Source: Zongyangia hominis
GTDB taxonomy: Bacteria; Bacillota; Clostridia; Oscillospirales; Ruminococcaceae
Assembly (NCBI RefSeq): GCF_014385095.1
Contig: NZ_JACRTC010000003.1
Coordinates: forward strand, 1 to 64,000
Reading direction: 5' to 3'
Length of the DNA: 64,000 nucleotides
The position numbers and the translations under genes are program-made. Position 1 is the stretch's first letter. Every line of letters starts with the position of its first letter. This document shows, in pieces, positions 35,110 to 44,792 of the stretch. The notes below the pieces were generated by a model that was not told the origin of the DNA, did not search any database, and saw nothing but the letters and a program-made list of their open reading frames with translations.

Positions 35110-35303
35110 TGAAAGCGACAGAGATTCGTGATATGACTCAGTCCGAGCTCAACCAGAAGCTCGCGGACCTCAAAGCTGAGCTTTTCAACCTCCGGTTCCA
35201 GCACGCGATCAACCAGTTGGATAATCCGATGCGGATTAAGGCTGTCAAAAAGGACATCGCCCGCATCAAAACGATTATCCACGAAAAAGAGAACGTGCAG
35301 TAA
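35109..35303 (+). CDS. rpmC: 50S ribosomal protein L29
   Basis: Small two-helix protein near the tunnel exit and L23. The 64-aa sequence has the family pattern [20 protein letters not shown] and [20 protein letters not shown]. The ATG overlaps the rplP stop, and GGAGGAGAAG lies just upstream inside rplP. Confidence 0.96.
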   Translation: MKATEIRDMTQSELNQKLADLKAELFNLRFQHAINQLDNPMRIKAVKKDIARIKTIIHEKENVQ

Positions 35304-35324
35304 CACGGAAGGGAGGATGAAACT

Positions 35325-35582
35325 GTGAGCGAGAGAAACCTCAGAAAAACGAGGGTCGGCACTGTTGTCAGCGACAAGATGGACAAAACCGTCGTCATCG
35401 CCATCAAGGACAACGTCAAACACCCCCTTTATAAAAAGATCATCAAACGCACGGTGAAGCTGAAAGCCCACGACGAGGACAACGCCTGTGGTATCGGTGA
35501 CAAGGTGCAGGTGATGGAAACCCGTCCCCTTTCCAAAGATAAAAGGTGGAGAGTTACAGCCATCATCGAGAAAGCGAAATAG
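35325..35582 (+). CDS. rpsQ: 30S ribosomal protein S17
   Basis: Primary 16S-binding OB-fold protein. The 85-aa sequence has [40 protein letters not shown] and the typical [13 protein letters not shown] end. Start GTG 35325 follows GGGAGGATGAAACT. Gap 21 nt after rpmC. Confidence 0.97.
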   Translation: MSERNLRKTRVGTVVSDKMDKTVVIAIKDNVKHPLYKKIIKRTVKLKAHDEDNACGIGDKVQVMETRPLSKDKRWRVTAIIEKAK

Positions 35583-35615
35583 TCAAACTGTCAAAGCCGA
35601 AAGGAGGAACGCTCT

Positions 35616-35984
35616 GTGATACAGATGCAGACCTATCTGAAGGTCGCCGACAACACCGGTGCAAAGGAACTCATGTGCATCCGTGTGCTGGGAGGCACCC
35701 GCAGAAGATACGCCAACATTGGCGATGTAGTGGTAGCTTCGGTTAAAAAAGCTGCACCCGGCGGCGTTGTCAAAAAAGGTGAAGTGGTCAAGGCAGTCAT
35801 CGTCCGCTCTGCGAAGGGACTGCGCCGTGATGATGGATCCTACATCCGCTTCGATGAAAACGCGGCCGTTATTATAAGAGATGATAAAAACCCGAGGGGC
35901 ACACGTATTTTTGGCCCGGTGGCGAGGGAACTCCGCGACAAGGATTACCTCAAGATTTTAAGCCTCGCCCCTGAGGTGCTGTAA
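35616..35984 (+). CDS. rplN: 50S ribosomal protein L14
   Basis: Forms an inter-subunit bridge and binds the silencing factor RsfS. The 122-aa protein has [40 protein letters not shown] and [20 protein letters not shown]. Translation starts at GTG 35616, 7 nt after AAAGGAGG. Confidence 0.97.
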   Translation: MIQMQTYLKVADNTGAKELMCIRVLGGTRRRYANIGDVVVASVKKAAPGGVVKKGEVVKAVIVRSAKGLRRDDGSYIRFDENAAVIIRDDKNPRGTRIFGPVARELRDKDYLKILSLAPEVL

Positions 35985-35999
35985 TGGAGGTGCTCTTAA

Positions 36000-36323
36000 G
36001 TGAATAAGATTCATGTCAAAAAGGGCGATACCGTTGTGGTCCTGTCCGGCAAGGATAAGGGCAAAAAGGGCAAAGTTATGGCAGTCAGCCCCGCTGAGCA
36101 GAAGGTCATCGTAGAGGGCATCAACATGGTCACGAAACATGTCAAGCCCCGCAAGATGGGCGAGCCCGGCGGCATTGTGAAGGCGGAAGGCGCCATGTAT
36201 GCCAGCAAGGTACAGCTCGTTTGCCCGCGCTGCGGCAAACCCACCCGCATCGGACATAAGATTCTGGAAGACGGAACCAAGGTGCGGATGTGCAGAAATG
36301 AAAAATGCGGCGAGACTTTTTAA
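36000..36323 (+). CDS. rplX: 50S ribosomal protein L24
   Basis: Assembly initiator protein near the tunnel exit. The 107-aa protein has the KOW motif [20 protein letters not shown] near the start. Its C-terminal part [14 protein letters not shown] and CRNEKCGE has four Cys in two CxxC-like pairs (the last CRNEKC), the zinc-binding 'C+' form. Start GTG 36000 follows TGGAGGTG at 6 nt. Confidence 0.96.
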   Translation: MNKIHVKKGDTVVVLSGKDKGKKGKVMAVSPAEQKVIVEGINMVTKHVKPRKMGEPGGIVKAEGAMYASKVQLVCPRCGKPTRIGHKILEDGTKVRMCRNEKCGETF

Positions 36324-36339
36324 GTGAGGAGGAAAGAAC

Positions 36340-36879
36340 ATGGCTAGAATGAAAGATTTCTATCTGAAAGAAGTAGCCCCGGCAATGATGAAGAAGTTCG
36401 GCTACAAGAGCGTCATGCAGATCCCGAAGCTTGAAAAGATCGTCATCAACGTTGGTTGCGGCGAGGCCCGCGACAACCACAAGATCATCGAGGCAATCAT
36501 TTCCGACCTTGGGAAGATCACCGGCCAGCGGCCCGTCGTCTGCAAGGCGAAGAAATCGGTTGCAAACTTCAAGCTCCGTGAAGGCATGGACATCGGTGCC
36601 AAAGTCACCCTGCGCGCCGACCGGATGTACGAGTTCCTGGACAGACTCTTCAACGTCGCGCTCCCGCGCGTCAGAGACTTCAGAGGCATCAACGCCAACT
36701 CCTTCGACGGACGCGGCAACTACTCCATGGGTCTCAAGGAGCAGCTTCTGTTCCCGGAAATTGAGTACGATAAAATTGATAAGGTCCGCGGTATGGACAT
36801 CTGCTTTGTCACTACCGCTAAAACCGACGAGGAAGCCCGGGAGCTGTTAACGCTGATGGGCGCCCCGTTTGCGAAGTAA
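36340..36879 (+). CDS. rplE: 50S ribosomal protein L5
   Basis: Binds 5S rRNA and touches the P-site tRNA elbow. The 179-aa protein has [40 protein letters not shown] and [27 protein letters not shown]-type ribosome site 9 nt before the ATG. Confidence 0.97.
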   Translation: MARMKDFYLKEVAPAMMKKFGYKSVMQIPKLEKIVINVGCGEARDNHKIIEAIISDLGKITGQRPVVCKAKKSVANFKLREGMDIGAKVTLRADRMYEFLDRLFNVALPRVRDFRGINANSFDGRGNYSMGLKEQLLFPEIEYDKIDKVRGMDICFVTTAKTDEEARELLTLMGAPFAK

Positions 36880-36891
36880 GGGGGAAGATTT

Positions 36892-37077
36892 GTGGCAAAG
36901 AAATCCATGATTATCAAACAGCAGAGAACGCCGAAGTTCTCTTCGAGAGCATATAACAGATGCAAAATCTGTGGCCGGCCACACGCCTATCTTCGCAAGT
37001 TCGGCATCTGCCGTATCTGCTTCAGGGAACTCGCCTACAAAGGCCAGATCCCGGGCGTGAAGAAGGCCAGCTGGTAA
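36892..37077 (+). CDS. rpsZ: 30S ribosomal protein S14, zinc type
   Basis: Head protein of the 30S subunit. At 61 aa it is the short zinc-binding form: [20 protein letters not shown] followed by CF gives two CxxC pairs (about residues 24-27 and 40-43). It ends with the conserved [11 protein letters not shown]. Start is GTG 36892 after GGGGGAAG. Gap of 12 nt after rplE. Confidence 0.96.
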   Translation: MAKKSMIIKQQRTPKFSSRAYNRCKICGRPHAYLRKFGICRICFRELAYKGQIPGVKKASW

Positions 37078-37100
37078 AAAGAGCAAAGGAGGTTGACGGC

Positions 37101-37499
37101 ATGCAAATCACCGATACAATTGCCGATTTGCTGACCCGCATCAGAAATGCGAACTCAGCAAAACACGACACGGTGGATATCCCCGCTTCCAACATGAAGA
37201 AAGCGATCACGCAGATTCTTGTGGACGAGGGATATATCAAAGGCTTCCAGGTCATCGACGATGGTAAGCAAGGGATTATCCGTATTACCTTAAAATACGG
37301 TGAGAATAAATCACAGGTCATCACCGGCCTGCGCAGGGTTTCTAAACCCGGCCTGCGCATCTATACCAGCTGCGAGGATATGCCCAAGGTCATGAAAGGC
37401 CTCGGCATTGCGATTCTCTCCACATCCAAGGGCATCATGACCGACCGACAGGCCCGTAAGGAGAATGTTGGCGGCGAAGTCCTTGCATTTATTTGGTAA
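37101..37499 (+). CDS. rpsH: 30S ribosomal protein S8
   Basis: Central-domain 16S-binding protein; in E. coli it represses the spc operon by binding the rplE region. The 132-aa protein has [32 protein letters not shown], and the closing [23 protein letters not shown] 37101 follows AAAGGAGGTTGACGG; a longer reading frame starting in rpsZ is not used. Confidence 0.97.
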   Translation: MQITDTIADLLTRIRNANSAKHDTVDIPASNMKKAITQILVDEGYIKGFQVIDDGKQGIIRITLKYGENKSQVITGLRRVSKPGLRIYTSCEDMPKVMKGLGIAILSTSKGIMTDRQARKENVGGEVLAFIW

Positions 37500-37514
37500 G
37501 GAGGTGCACAGGGA

Positions 37515-38060
37515 ATGTCTCGTATAGGAAGAAAACCAATTGAAATTCCCGCGGGAGTCGACGTGAAAGTCAACGGTCAGGAAGTGGCGGTCAAGGGCCC
37601 GAAAGGCGCGCTGGACATGACGTTCCATCCCGAGATTGGAATTAAGCTGGAGGGCAACGAGATCATCGTATCCCGTCCTTCCGAGGATAAAATGCATAAG
37701 AGCCTGCATGGACTGACCAGAACCCTGATCGCCAACATGGTACAGGGCGTGACCACCGGCTTTTCGAAGGAGCTGGAGATCAACGGCGTCGGTTACCGTG
37801 CCGCGAAGCAGGGTAAAAACCTGGTCCTGACACTGGGTTACTCCCATCAGGTCATCGTGCCTGAAACCGATGGTATCACCATCGAAGTTCCTGCCCCGAA
37901 CAAAGTCATTGTCCACGGCGCTGACAAACAGCGTGTGGGACAGTTTGCCGCCGAGATCCGCGAGAAACGTCCGCCGGAACCCTACAAGGGCAAGGGCATC
38001 AAGTATATCGACGAAGTGATCATCCGCAAGGAAGGCAAGGCCGGTAAGGGCAAGAAGTAA
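37515..38060 (+). CDS. rplF: 50S ribosomal protein L6
   Basis: Located near the factor-binding site and L7/L12 stalk. The 181-aa protein has two similar domains. [20 protein letters not shown] opens it and the RNA-binding C-terminal block [18 protein letters not shown] closes it. AAGGAGGTGCACAGGGA precedes the ATG. Confidence 0.97.
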   Translation: MSRIGRKPIEIPAGVDVKVNGQEVAVKGPKGALDMTFHPEIGIKLEGNEIIVSRPSEDKMHKSLHGLTRTLIANMVQGVTTGFSKELEINGVGYRAAKQGKNLVLTLGYSHQVIVPETDGITIEVPAPNKVIVHGADKQRVGQFAAEIREKRPPEPYKGKGIKYIDEVIIRKEGKAGKGKK

Positions 38061-38079
38061 TTAAAGGAGGGAAAAAGCA

Positions 38080-38439
38080 ATGGTGACAAAGCCTGACAGC
38101 AACAAAGCAAGGCTTTTAAGACATCGCAGAGTGCGCGCTAAAATCAGCGGCACCGCGCAGCGTCCGCGCCTCAACGTATTCCGCTCCGCAAAACACATCT
38201 ACGCCCAGATTATTGATGATGTGAAGGGAGTCACCTTAGTTAGCGCATCTTCGATGGACAAGGATTTTGAAGGTTTTGGCGGTAACAAAGAGGCTGCGAA
38301 AAAGGTCGGCATGGCCATTGGCAAAAAAGCAGTGGACGCGGGCATCACCGAAGTGGTGTTTGACCGCAGCGGATATATTTACCACGGCCGCATCAAAGAG
38401 CTGGCCGACGGCGCTCGTGAGAGCGGATTAAAATTCTAG
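38080..38439 (+). CDS. rplR: 50S ribosomal protein L18
   Basis: 5S rRNA-binding protein. The 119-aa sequence has [34 protein letters not shown] and the C-terminal [29 protein letters not shown] lies 8 nt upstream of the ATG. Confidence 0.97.
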   Translation: MVTKPDSNKARLLRHRRVRAKISGTAQRPRLNVFRSAKHIYAQIIDDVKGVTLVSASSMDKDFEGFGGNKEAAKKVGMAIGKKAVDAGITEVVFDRSGYIYHGRIKELADGARESGLKF

Positions 38440-38453
38440 GGAGGAGGATACTT

Positions 38454-38954
38454 TTGGCTAGAATCGACGGATCTACAATGGAACTCACTGAAAGAGTTGT
38501 ATCCATCAACCGTGTATCCAAAACCGTCAAGGGCGGCCGTATTTTCAAATTCGCCGCGCTGGTCGTTGTGGGTGACGGCAACGGGATCGTAGGCTTTGGC
38601 ATTGGCAAAGCGAGCGAAGTTCCGGATGCAATTCGCAAGGGAATCGAGGATGCTAAAAAGAACCTCATCAAGGTTTCCCTGAAAGGCACAACCATTCCTC
38701 ATGAAATTATCGGCGCGTTTGGCGCTGGCCGCGTTCTGATGAAACCGGCCGCACCCGGTACCGGCGTAATCGCCGGCGGCCCGGTCCGTGCTGTCCTTGA
38801 GACTGCCGGCATCCGCGACATCCGTACCAAATGCCTGCGCTCGAATAACCCCTGCAACGTGGTGAGCGCAACCATGAACGGTCTGGCATCCCTGCGCGAC
38901 GCCGAACAGGTGGCCGCCATCCGGGGCAAGACTGTGAAAGAAATTTTAGGTTAA
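38454..38954 (+). CDS. rpsE: 30S ribosomal protein S5
   Basis: Decoding-accuracy protein lining the mRNA entry. The 166-aa protein has the dsRBD-like domain ([41 protein letters not shown] in two pieces) and the second domain with [20 protein letters not shown]. Translation starts at TTG 38454 after GGGAGGAGG. Confidence 0.97.
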   Translation: MARIDGSTMELTERVVSINRVSKTVKGGRIFKFAALVVVGDGNGIVGFGIGKASEVPDAIRKGIEDAKKNLIKVSLKGTTIPHEIIGAFGAGRVLMKPAAPGTGVIAGGPVRAVLETAGIRDIRTKCLRSNNPCNVVSATMNGLASLRDAEQVAAIRGKTVKEILG

Positions 38955-38968
38955 GGGAGGGGATTATC

Positions 38969-39148
38969 ATGGCAAACCTGAAGATTAAGCTCATCAGAAG
39001 CTTCGCGGGGAGAAAAGACGATCAAATCGCCACCGCCAAATCCCTGGGCCTTCGCAAAATCGGTGCACAGGTGATTCAGCCTGATAATGCAGCAACGAGA
39101 GGGAAAGTCGCTAAGATCTCCCACCTGGTCGAGGTAGAGGAAGCGTAA
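38969..39148 (+). CDS. rpmD: 50S ribosomal protein L30
   Basis: Small 50S protein. The 59 codons read ANLKIKLIRSFAGRKDDQIA, then TAKSLGLRKIGAQVIQPDNA, then the RGKVAKISHLVEVEEA end. This is the full family pattern, including the single conserved two-helix, three-strand fold. ATG 38969 is 7-8 nt after GGGAGGGG. It fills the normal place between rpsE and rplO. Confidence 0.95.
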   Translation: MANLKIKLIRSFAGRKDDQIATAKSLGLRKIGAQVIQPDNAATRGKVAKISHLVEVEEA

Positions 39149-39210
39149 GCGGCCCCCATCCAACTGATAAAAAAGCAGGCAGAACAGCCTAGCAAGGAGG
39201 TGCGAACACG

Positions 39211-39651
39211 ATGAAATTGCACGAGCTATCTCCGGCACCTGGTTCCGTAAAAGATGTCAAGCGCAAGGGCAGAGGTGCTGGTTCTGGAAACGGCAAAACA
39301 GCCGGTAAAGGCCATAAAGGCCAGAATGCACGTTCCGGCGGCGGCGTCAGACCTGGATTTGAAGGCGGTCAGATGCCCCTGCAGAGACGTGTCCCGAAGA
39401 GAGGCTTCAATAACATCTTCGCCACAAAGTATGCAGCCATCAATGTTTCCGCCCTGGAGCGGTTCGAGGACGGCGCGGTTGTGGATGAGAAGGCGATTAT
39501 CGAGGCCGGTCTGATCAAAAAGCCCCTGGACGGTATCAAAATCCTGGGCAACGGTGAACTCACCAAAAAGCTGACAGTAAGCGTCGCTGCTTTCTCTGCT
39601 TCCGCAAAGCAGAAAATTGAAGCGGCGGGCGGAAAGGCCGAGGTGAAGTAG
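39211..39651 (+). CDS. rplO: 50S ribosomal protein L15
   Basis: Late-assembling 50S protein. The 146-aa sequence has a Gly/Lys-rich extended arm ([43 protein letters not shown]) and a globular C-terminal half ending in the AAGGKAEV stretch. AAGGAGGTG precedes the ATG. A 1-nt gap leads into secY. Confidence 0.97.
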   Translation: MKLHELSPAPGSVKDVKRKGRGAGSGNGKTAGKGHKGQNARSGGGVRPGFEGGQMPLQRRVPKRGFNNIFATKYAAINVSALERFEDGAVVDEKAIIEAGLIKKPLDGIKILGNGELTKKLTVSVAAFSASAKQKIEAAGGKAEVK

Positions 39652-39652
39652 A

Positions 39653-40951
39653 GTGTTTGAAACCCTGAAAAATGCGTGGAAAATCGCTGATCTGAGGAAA
39701 AAGATTCTCTTTACCCTGCTCATCCTCTTACTGTTCCGGATTGGCTCCGCCATCCCGGTGCCATTCCTTAATCCCGCGGCCATCAAAGAGCTGATTTCCG
39801 GCTCCGGCAACCTGCTCGGTTACCTGGATGTACTGACCGGCGGCGCGCTGGGCAAGGCGACCATCTTCGCCATGTCCATCACCCCCTACATCACATCCTC
39901 CATCGTCATCCAGCTTTTGACCATCGCCATCCCGGCCTTGGAAAGAATGGCCAAGGAAGGCGAGGACGGCCGCAAAAAGATCAACAAAATCACCCGTTAT
40001 ACCACCGTGGGCCTGGCCCTCATTCAGGCCATCGCCTACTATATCATGCTGAGAAACACCTCCGGTGTTGTCCAGTACCGCTCCGGCTTCGCCGGCTGGT
40101 TCGCGGCCATCGTCATCGTTCTCGCTTTCACCGCCGGTACAGCTTTGGTTGTCTGGTTGGGTGAGCAGATCAATGAGCGTGGCATCGGCAACGGTATTTC
40201 CATCATCCTGTTTGCCGGTATCCTTTCCCGCGGTCCCCAGATGGTTTCCCAGATGATGGCGTATCTGGAGCTCGCGAAAAACGGCCAGACCAAGTACTAC
40301 TTCATGGTGCCGCTGGTCATCGTGATCTTCTTAGTGGTTATCGCCTTCATCGTGCTGATGACCAACGCCGAGCGGAGAATCCCGGTGCAGTACGCCAAGC
40401 GCGTCGTGGGACGCAAGCAGTACGGCGGACAGTCCAGCCACATTCCCATCAAGGTCAACATGTCCGGTGTTATGCCCATCATCTTCGCCAGCTCCCTGCT
40501 GGCAATCCCGGGCACCATCAAGGCGTTTGTTGATCCCAGCGCAACCAGCTTCTGGGGCAAATTCCTGGGCGCTTTCGACTACAATAAGCCGGTTTACGCG
40601 ATCCTCTATTTCCTGCTGATCATCGCGTTTAACTACTTCTATGTGGCCGTTCAGTATAACCCCATTGAAATTTCCAACAATATCCGCAAGAACAACGGCA
40701 CGGTGCCCGGACTTCGTCCCGGCAAGCCGACGTCCGACTTCATCGCGCGGATTATCAGCAAAATCACCCTCATCGGCGCGCTCTTCCTGGGACTGGTCGC
40801 CATCCTGCCCATCGTCTTCGGTGCGGTGAGCGGCATGAACATCGCCCTGGGCGGTACGACAGTTCTGATTATCGTGGGCGTCGCCATCGATACCATGAGA
40901 CAGATGGAATCGCAGATGATGATGCGTCACTACAAGGGCTTCCTTGAATAG
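39653..40951 (+). CDS. secY: Preprotein translocase subunit SecY
   Basis: Forms the protein-conducting channel with SecE and SecG. The 432-aa protein has ten transmembrane segments, with family blocks GGALGKATIFAMSITPYITS, INERGIGNGISIILFAGI, the cytoplasmic loop QYAKRVVGRKQYGGQSSHIP and KVNMSGVMPIIFASSLL. GTG 39653 starts 1 nt after the rplO stop, so translation is coupled. Its place between rplO and adk is standard for Firmicutes. Confidence 0.98.
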   Translation: MFETLKNAWKIADLRKKILFTLLILLLFRIGSAIPVPFLNPAAIKELISGSGNLLGYLDVLTGGALGKATIFAMSITPYITSSIVIQLLTIAIPALERMAKEGEDGRKKINKITRYTTVGLALIQAIAYYIMLRNTSGVVQYRSGFAGWFAAIVIVLAFTAGTALVVWLGEQINERGIGNGISIILFAGILSRGPQMVSQMMAYLELAKNGQTKYYFMVPLVIVIFLVVIAFIVLMTNAERRIPVQYAKRVVGRKQYGGQSSHIPIKVNMSGVMPIIFASSLLAIPGTIKAFVDPSATSFWGKFLGAFDYNKPVYAILYFLLIIAFNYFYVAVQYNPIEISNNIRKNNGTVPGLRPGKPTSDFIARIISKITLIGALFLGLVAILPIVFGAVSGMNIALGGTTVLIIVGVAIDTMRQMESQMMMRHYKGFLE

Positions 40952-40970
40952 CGAAAAGGAGGATATGGTT

Positions 40971-41603
40971 ATGAAGCTGATTCTTCTCGGCGCCCCGGGT
41001 GCCGGCAAGGGCACACAGGCGGAGATGATCTGTGATCACCTCCACATTCCGGCAATCAGTACCGGAAACATCATTCGTGAAGCACTGAAGAACGAAACCG
41101 AGATGGGGCTCAAAGCCAAATCCTACATGGAAGCCGGCACCTTGGTCCCCGACGACGTGGTCATCGGCATCATCCGGGAGAGACTCAGTCAGGACGACTG
41201 CCAAAACGGCTTCATCCTGGACGGATTCCCCCGCACCGTCGTGCAGGCCCAGGCCCTCGACGAGATGGGTGTGGAGATCGACCGGGTGGTGAACATCGAG
41301 GTTTCCGACGAGGACATCGAAAAGAGGCTGTCCGGCCGCCGGGTCTGCGAGAGCTGCGGCACTTCCTACCATCTGTTGTACAAAGCCCCCAAGAACGAGG
41401 GCCTGTGCGACAAATGCGGCGGGAAGCTGATCATCCGCAAGGACGACCAGCCCGAGACCATCCGGGACCGGCTGAAGGTCTACCACGAGCAGACCGAGCC
41501 CCTCAAAGATTTCTATGCGCAAAAGGGCAAGCTCCGCACGGTCATCGGCCAGGAAGAGGTCGCGGATACAACCAGACTGACCCTGAAAGCCCTGGAGGAC
41601 TGA
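40971..41603 (+). CDS. adk: Adenylate kinase
   Basis: Interconverts ATP + AMP and 2 ADP. The 210-aa protein has the P-loop LLGAPGAGKGTQ (about 5-16), AMP-site ISTGNIIREALKN, the DGFPRTVVQAQ motif, and a long LID domain holding a zinc site (CESC and CDKC, about 127-152). ATG 40971 is 8 nt after AAAGGAGG; ATG 40965 is too near. map begins one base after its stop. Confidence 0.97.
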   Translation: MKLILLGAPGAGKGTQAEMICDHLHIPAISTGNIIREALKNETEMGLKAKSYMEAGTLVPDDVVIGIIRERLSQDDCQNGFILDGFPRTVVQAQALDEMGVEIDRVVNIEVSDEDIEKRLSGRRVCESCGTSYHLLYKAPKNEGLCDKCGGKLIIRKDDQPETIRDRLKVYHEQTEPLKDFYAQKGKLRTVIGQEEVADTTRLTLKALED

Positions 41604-41604
41604 C

Positions 41605-42354
41605 ATGATTGTGCTGAAAACGGCGCGGGAGCTGGAGCTCATGCGCGAGGCGGGCAGGATTTCCGCCATGGCCCTGCAGGTGGCCGGGGAACATATCAAA
41701 CCTGGCGTCACCACCAAGGAGATCGACACCATAGTCCATGATTACATCGTGGGCGAGGGCGCGATCCCGTCCTTCTTGGGCTACGGCGGGTTTCCGGGCA
41801 GCGCCTGTATTTCCATCAACAACGAGGTCATCCACGGCATCCCGAAAAAGACCAAAGTGATTCAGCCCGGCGACATCGTCAGTGTGGACGTGGGTGCCTG
41901 CATCCACGGCTTTCACGGCGACAACGCCTTCACCTTCCCGGTGGGCGAAATCAGTGAGGAAGCGCAGCGGTTACTGGATGTAACCAGACAGAGCCTGGAG
42001 CTTGGCGTCAAAGCTGCTGTTGCCGGCAATCGGATCGGCGACATCGGCCATGCGGTCCAAACCTATGTGGAGGCAAACGGCATGGCGGTCGTCAAGAAAT
42101 ATGTCGGTCACGGCGTCGGCGAACACCTGCACGAGTCCCCGGATGTGCCCAACTTCGGCCGACCCGGGCGGGGCGCTAGGCTGGTTCCCGGCATGACCAT
42201 CGCCATCGAACCCATGGTAAACGCCGTGGGGGAGAACGTCAGGGTGCTGGCGGACGACTGGACAACAGTGACTGTGAGCGGCAGCCTGTCGGCGCATTTT
42301 GAATATACCATCGCCATCACAGAAAATGGTCCGGTGGTGTTGACCCGTCCATAA
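41605..42354 (+). CDS. map: Methionine aminopeptidase, type I
   Basis: Removes the initiator methionine from new proteins. The 249-aa pita-bread enzyme has all five metal ligands: Asp in SVDVGACIHGFHGDNAFTF (two), His in GHGVGEHLHESPDVPN, Glu in MTIAIEPMVN and Glu in AHFEYTIAIT, with the substrate His in EVIHGIP. The ATG is separated from the adk stop by one base. Confidence 0.97.
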   Translation: MIVLKTARELELMREAGRISAMALQVAGEHIKPGVTTKEIDTIVHDYIVGEGAIPSFLGYGGFPGSACISINNEVIHGIPKKTKVIQPGDIVSVDVGACIHGFHGDNAFTFPVGEISEEAQRLLDVTRQSLELGVKAAVAGNRIGDIGHAVQTYVEANGMAVVKKYVGHGVGEHLHESPDVPNFGRPGRGARLVPGMTIAIEPMVNAVGENVRVLADDWTTVTVSGSLSAHFEYTIAITENGPVVLTRP

Positions 42355-42369
42355 ACTGGGAGGGACAAA

Positions 42370-42642
42370 ATGAAAGTAACGAAAGGCTGTGTCGTGAAGT
42401 CCATGGCGGGACACGACGGCGGAAGGTTCTACTTGGTTTTGGAAGTGAGGGACGGCTTTGCCACCATTGCCGACGGCAAGGAGCGCAAGCTGGAAAGGCC
42501 CAAACGGAAAAACCTGCGGCACTTAGCGCCGACGAACAAGGTTCTGGATGTGGAAACGCTGACCACCAACAATCAACTCAGGCGTGCTCTGCGGGAGTAT
42601 AACGGCCCGCTGGACGCTCCCCAAAAGATGGGAGAGCAGTGA
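42370..42642 (+). CDS. KOW-domain RNA-binding protein (L14e-like)
   Basis: A 90-aa protein found between map and infA in many Clostridia. The N-terminal KOW/SH3-like domain ([40 protein letters not shown]) resembles eukaryotic/archaeal L14e; [13 protein letters not shown] is a basic stretch likely to bind RNA. The C-terminal 25 residues look flexible. It may help translation or ribosome assembly, which is inferred from its position only. GGGAGGGAC precedes the ATG. Confidence 0.85.
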   Translation: MKVTKGCVVKSMAGHDGGRFYLVLEVRDGFATIADGKERKLERPKRKNLRHLAPTNKVLDVETLTTNNQLRRALREYNGPLDAPQKMGEQ

Positions 42643-42673
42643 GCCGCCCGTCACCTGCGAGGGAGGTATTCGC

Positions 42674-42892
42674 TTGTCGAAAGACGATGTAATCGAGATT
42701 GAGGGTACCGTACTGGAAGCCCTGCCCAACGCGACGTTCCAGGTGGAGCTGCAGAACGGTCATAAAATTCTGGCCCATATCTCAGGCAAGCTGCGGATGA
42801 ACTTTATCCGCATTCTGCCCGGGGATAAGGTGACGGTCGAGATGTCACCCTACGACCTGACCAAGGGACGCATCACCTGGCGTTCCAAATAG
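42674..42892 (+). CDS. infA: Translation initiation factor IF-1
   Basis: Binds the 30S A-site during initiation. The 72-aa OB-fold protein reads [40 protein letters not shown] and the [20 protein letters not shown] end, the full family sequence. It starts at TTG 42674 after GAGGGAGGTA. Confidence 0.97.
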   Translation: MSKDDVIEIEGTVLEALPNATFQVELQNGHKILAHISGKLRMNFIRILPGDKVTVEMSPYDLTKGRITWRSK

Positions 42893-42926
42893 CCCCGACT
42901 GGGCCCGAAACAAGGAGGTATTTCAA

Positions 42927-43040
42927 ATGAAAGTCAGACCTTCCGTGAAGCCTATTTGCGAGAAATGCAAAGTCATCAAACGCAAGGGGCGGATCATGGT
43001 AATATGCTCTAACCCCAAACACAAACAGCGCCAGGGCTAA
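42927..43040 (+). CDS. rpmJ: 50S ribosomal protein L36
   Basis: The smallest ribosomal protein, 37 aa. [20 protein letters not shown] and [16 protein letters not shown] form the zinc ribbon with Cys 11, 14, 27 and His 32, so this is the zinc-binding form. AAGGAGGTATTTCAA precedes the ATG. It is too short for most length cut-offs. Confidence 0.96.
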   Translation: MKVRPSVKPICEKCKVIKRKGRIMVICSNPKHKQRQG

Positions 43041-43133
43041 TCCCGGCGTGTAACGGGTAAGATTCCGGAGAGGAAAACGCTCCGGGCGTATCAATACTTT
43101 TTGTAAAAGTATAGAAGGAGGTGCAACAGTTAT
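43041..43133 (+). other. Leader before rpsM with two hairpins
   Basis: CCGGAG/CTCCGG (about 43065-43088) and ATACTTTT/AAAAGTAT (43097-43115) are stable stems just before the rpsM ribosome site AGAAGGAGGTG. They may set processing or expression at the start of the alpha segment. Confidence 0.45.
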
Positions 43134-43502
43134 ATGGCTCGTATAGCTGGTGTGGACCTGCCGAGAGAGAAGCGGGTCGAGATTGGCCTTACCTATATTT
43201 ATGGTATCGGCCGCAAAAAAGCTCAGGACATTATCGAAGCAACCGGCGTCAACCCTGACACAAGAGTCAGAGACCTCAGCGAGGACGACGTCTCCAAACT
43301 GCGTGAATACATCGACCACAATCTGCAGGTGGAAGGTGATCTGCGCCGCGAGGTTGCGCTGAACATCAAGAGACTGGTGGAAATCGGATGCTACCGGGGT
43401 GTTCGTCATAGAAAGGGCCTGCCCGTCAGAGGACAGCGTTCCAAGACCAACGCCAGAACCCGCAAGGGTCCGAAGAAGACCATCGCCAACAAGAAAAAAT
43501 AA
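43134..43502 (+). CDS. rpsM: 30S ribosomal protein S13
   Basis: Head protein contacting P-site tRNA. The 122-aa protein has [20 protein letters not shown], the [20 protein letters not shown] helix-hairpin-helix region, and the basic tail [29 protein letters not shown]. The ATG lies behind AAGGAGGTGCAACAGTT. Confidence 0.97.
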   Translation: MARIAGVDLPREKRVEIGLTYIYGIGRKKAQDIIEATGVNPDTRVRDLSEDDVSKLREYIDHNLQVEGDLRREVALNIKRLVEIGCYRGVRHRKGLPVRGQRSKTNARTRKGPKKTIANKKK

Positions 43503-43521
43503 CTAGGGAGGGATAAGAGAG

Positions 43522-43920
43522 ATGGCAAAAGCAACAGCGAAAAAGGCCACTCGCCGGCGTCGTGAACGCAAAAATATTGAACGTGGCGCCGCACATATCC
43601 AGTCCACCTTCAACAATACCATTGTGACCATTACCGACACACAGGGCAATGCCCTTTCGTGGGCAAGCGCGGGCGGACTTGGATTCAGAGGCTCCAGAAA
43701 ATCGACCCCGTTTGCAGCGCAGACCGCAGCGGAGACCGCTGCCAAAGCCGCTATGGAGCATGGGCTGAAATCGGTGGAAGTATATGTCAAAGGTCCGGGC
43801 GCTGGACGTGAGGCCGCAATCCGCGCTTTGCAGGCTGCGGGACTGGAAGTCAACATGATCAAAGACGTGACCCCGATCCCTCACAATGGATGCCGCCCGC
43901 CCAAGAGACGGCGTGTATAA
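43522..43920 (+). CDS. rpsK: 30S ribosomal protein S11
   Basis: Platform protein near the mRNA exit. The 132-aa sequence has [40 protein letters not shown], and the end [31 protein letters not shown] precedes the ATG. A 173-nt gap follows before rpsD. Confidence 0.97.
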   Translation: MAKATAKKATRRRRERKNIERGAAHIQSTFNNTIVTITDTQGNALSWASAGGLGFRGSRKSTPFAAQTAAETAAKAAMEHGLKSVEVYVKGPGAGREAAIRALQAAGLEVNMIKDVTPIPHNGCRPPKRRRV

Positions 43921-44093
43921 TCACACAGCGTGCTGTGTAAGTTCCGCTCTCGGCCCCGGTTTCCCGGTAAGGCCGTGATGAGCGCAAAGCGTGCCGGTGG
44001 AAGGCATGCGTTTCGATTCGCAGGCTTGCGCAATGCAGGCCCAGGGCGGGGCGAGCCCGTCTCGAATCGGTATTTTACAGGAGGTGTAACCAT
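43921..44093 (+). promoter_or_regulatory. Structured spacer between rpsK and rpsD
   Basis: This is the longest gap after rplW-rplB inside the ribosomal operon. It starts with a perfect ACACAG/CTGTGT hairpin (about 43922-43938) and contains CGATTCG (44016-44022) that can pair with CGAATCG near 44063-44069, closing a large loop. S4 is a known autoregulator in other bacteria, so this may be an S4-binding leader. No coding sequence seen. Confidence 0.4.
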
Positions 44094-44720
44094 ATGGCAA
44101 GATATACTGGAGCGGTTTGCAGACTGTGCCGTCGCGAGGGCCAGAAGCTCTTTTTGAAGGGCGAGAGATGCTACTCCGATAAATGTGGCATTGTCCGCAG
44201 AAGCTACGCTCCCGGCCAGCATGGCCAAGGCCGCAAGAAGACCTCAGAGTATGGTCTGCAGCTGCGGGAAAAACAGAAAGCAAGACGCTTTTACGGCGTT
44301 TTGGAAGGCCAGTTCGCGAAATATTTCGACATGGCCGAGCGCAAACAGGGCGTGACCGGTGAAAACCTGCTCCGCATCCTGGAAAGCCGTATCGACAATG
44401 TGGCATACCGCTGCGGTTTTGCTTCTTCTAGAAAAGAAGCGAGACAGCTGGTGCGTCACGGCCACTTTACTGTGAACGGCAAGAAAGTGAATATCCCCTC
44501 TTACCTGCTCAAAGCCGGCGACGTCATCGCGATTGCCAATAAGAGCAAGGCGAGTGAAAAATTCAAAGCGGTCATCGAGGCAAACTCCGCCAAGCCCGTT
44601 CCCAAGTGGCTGGACGTGGACCGTCAGAATTCCCAGGCGACCGTCGTAGAGCTGCCCCAGCGTGAGGATATCGACCTCGAGGTTGAGGAGCATCTCATCG
44701 TCGAGTTGTACTCCAAGTAA
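44094..44720 (+). CDS. rpsD: 30S ribosomal protein S4
   Basis: Primary 16S-binding protein and assembly nucleator. The 208-aa protein has [20 protein letters not shown] and the ERCYSDKC segment, a four-Cys zinc-binding N-terminus (C+ form), and the S4 RNA-binding domain [53 protein letters not shown] directly precedes the ATG. Confidence 0.97.
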   Translation: MARYTGAVCRLCRREGQKLFLKGERCYSDKCGIVRRSYAPGQHGQGRKKTSEYGLQLREKQKARRFYGVLEGQFAKYFDMAERKQGVTGENLLRILESRIDNVAYRCGFASSRKEARQLVRHGHFTVNGKKVNIPSYLLKAGDVIAIANKSKASEKFKAVIEANSAKPVPKWLDVDRQNSQATVVELPQREDIDLEVEEHLIVELYSK

Positions 44721-44792
44721 TGCCCGGCACATCGGCAAAGGAAGACGAAAAACACGGGTCCTGCTGGGCCTGTCCTACTAGGAGGGTTATGA

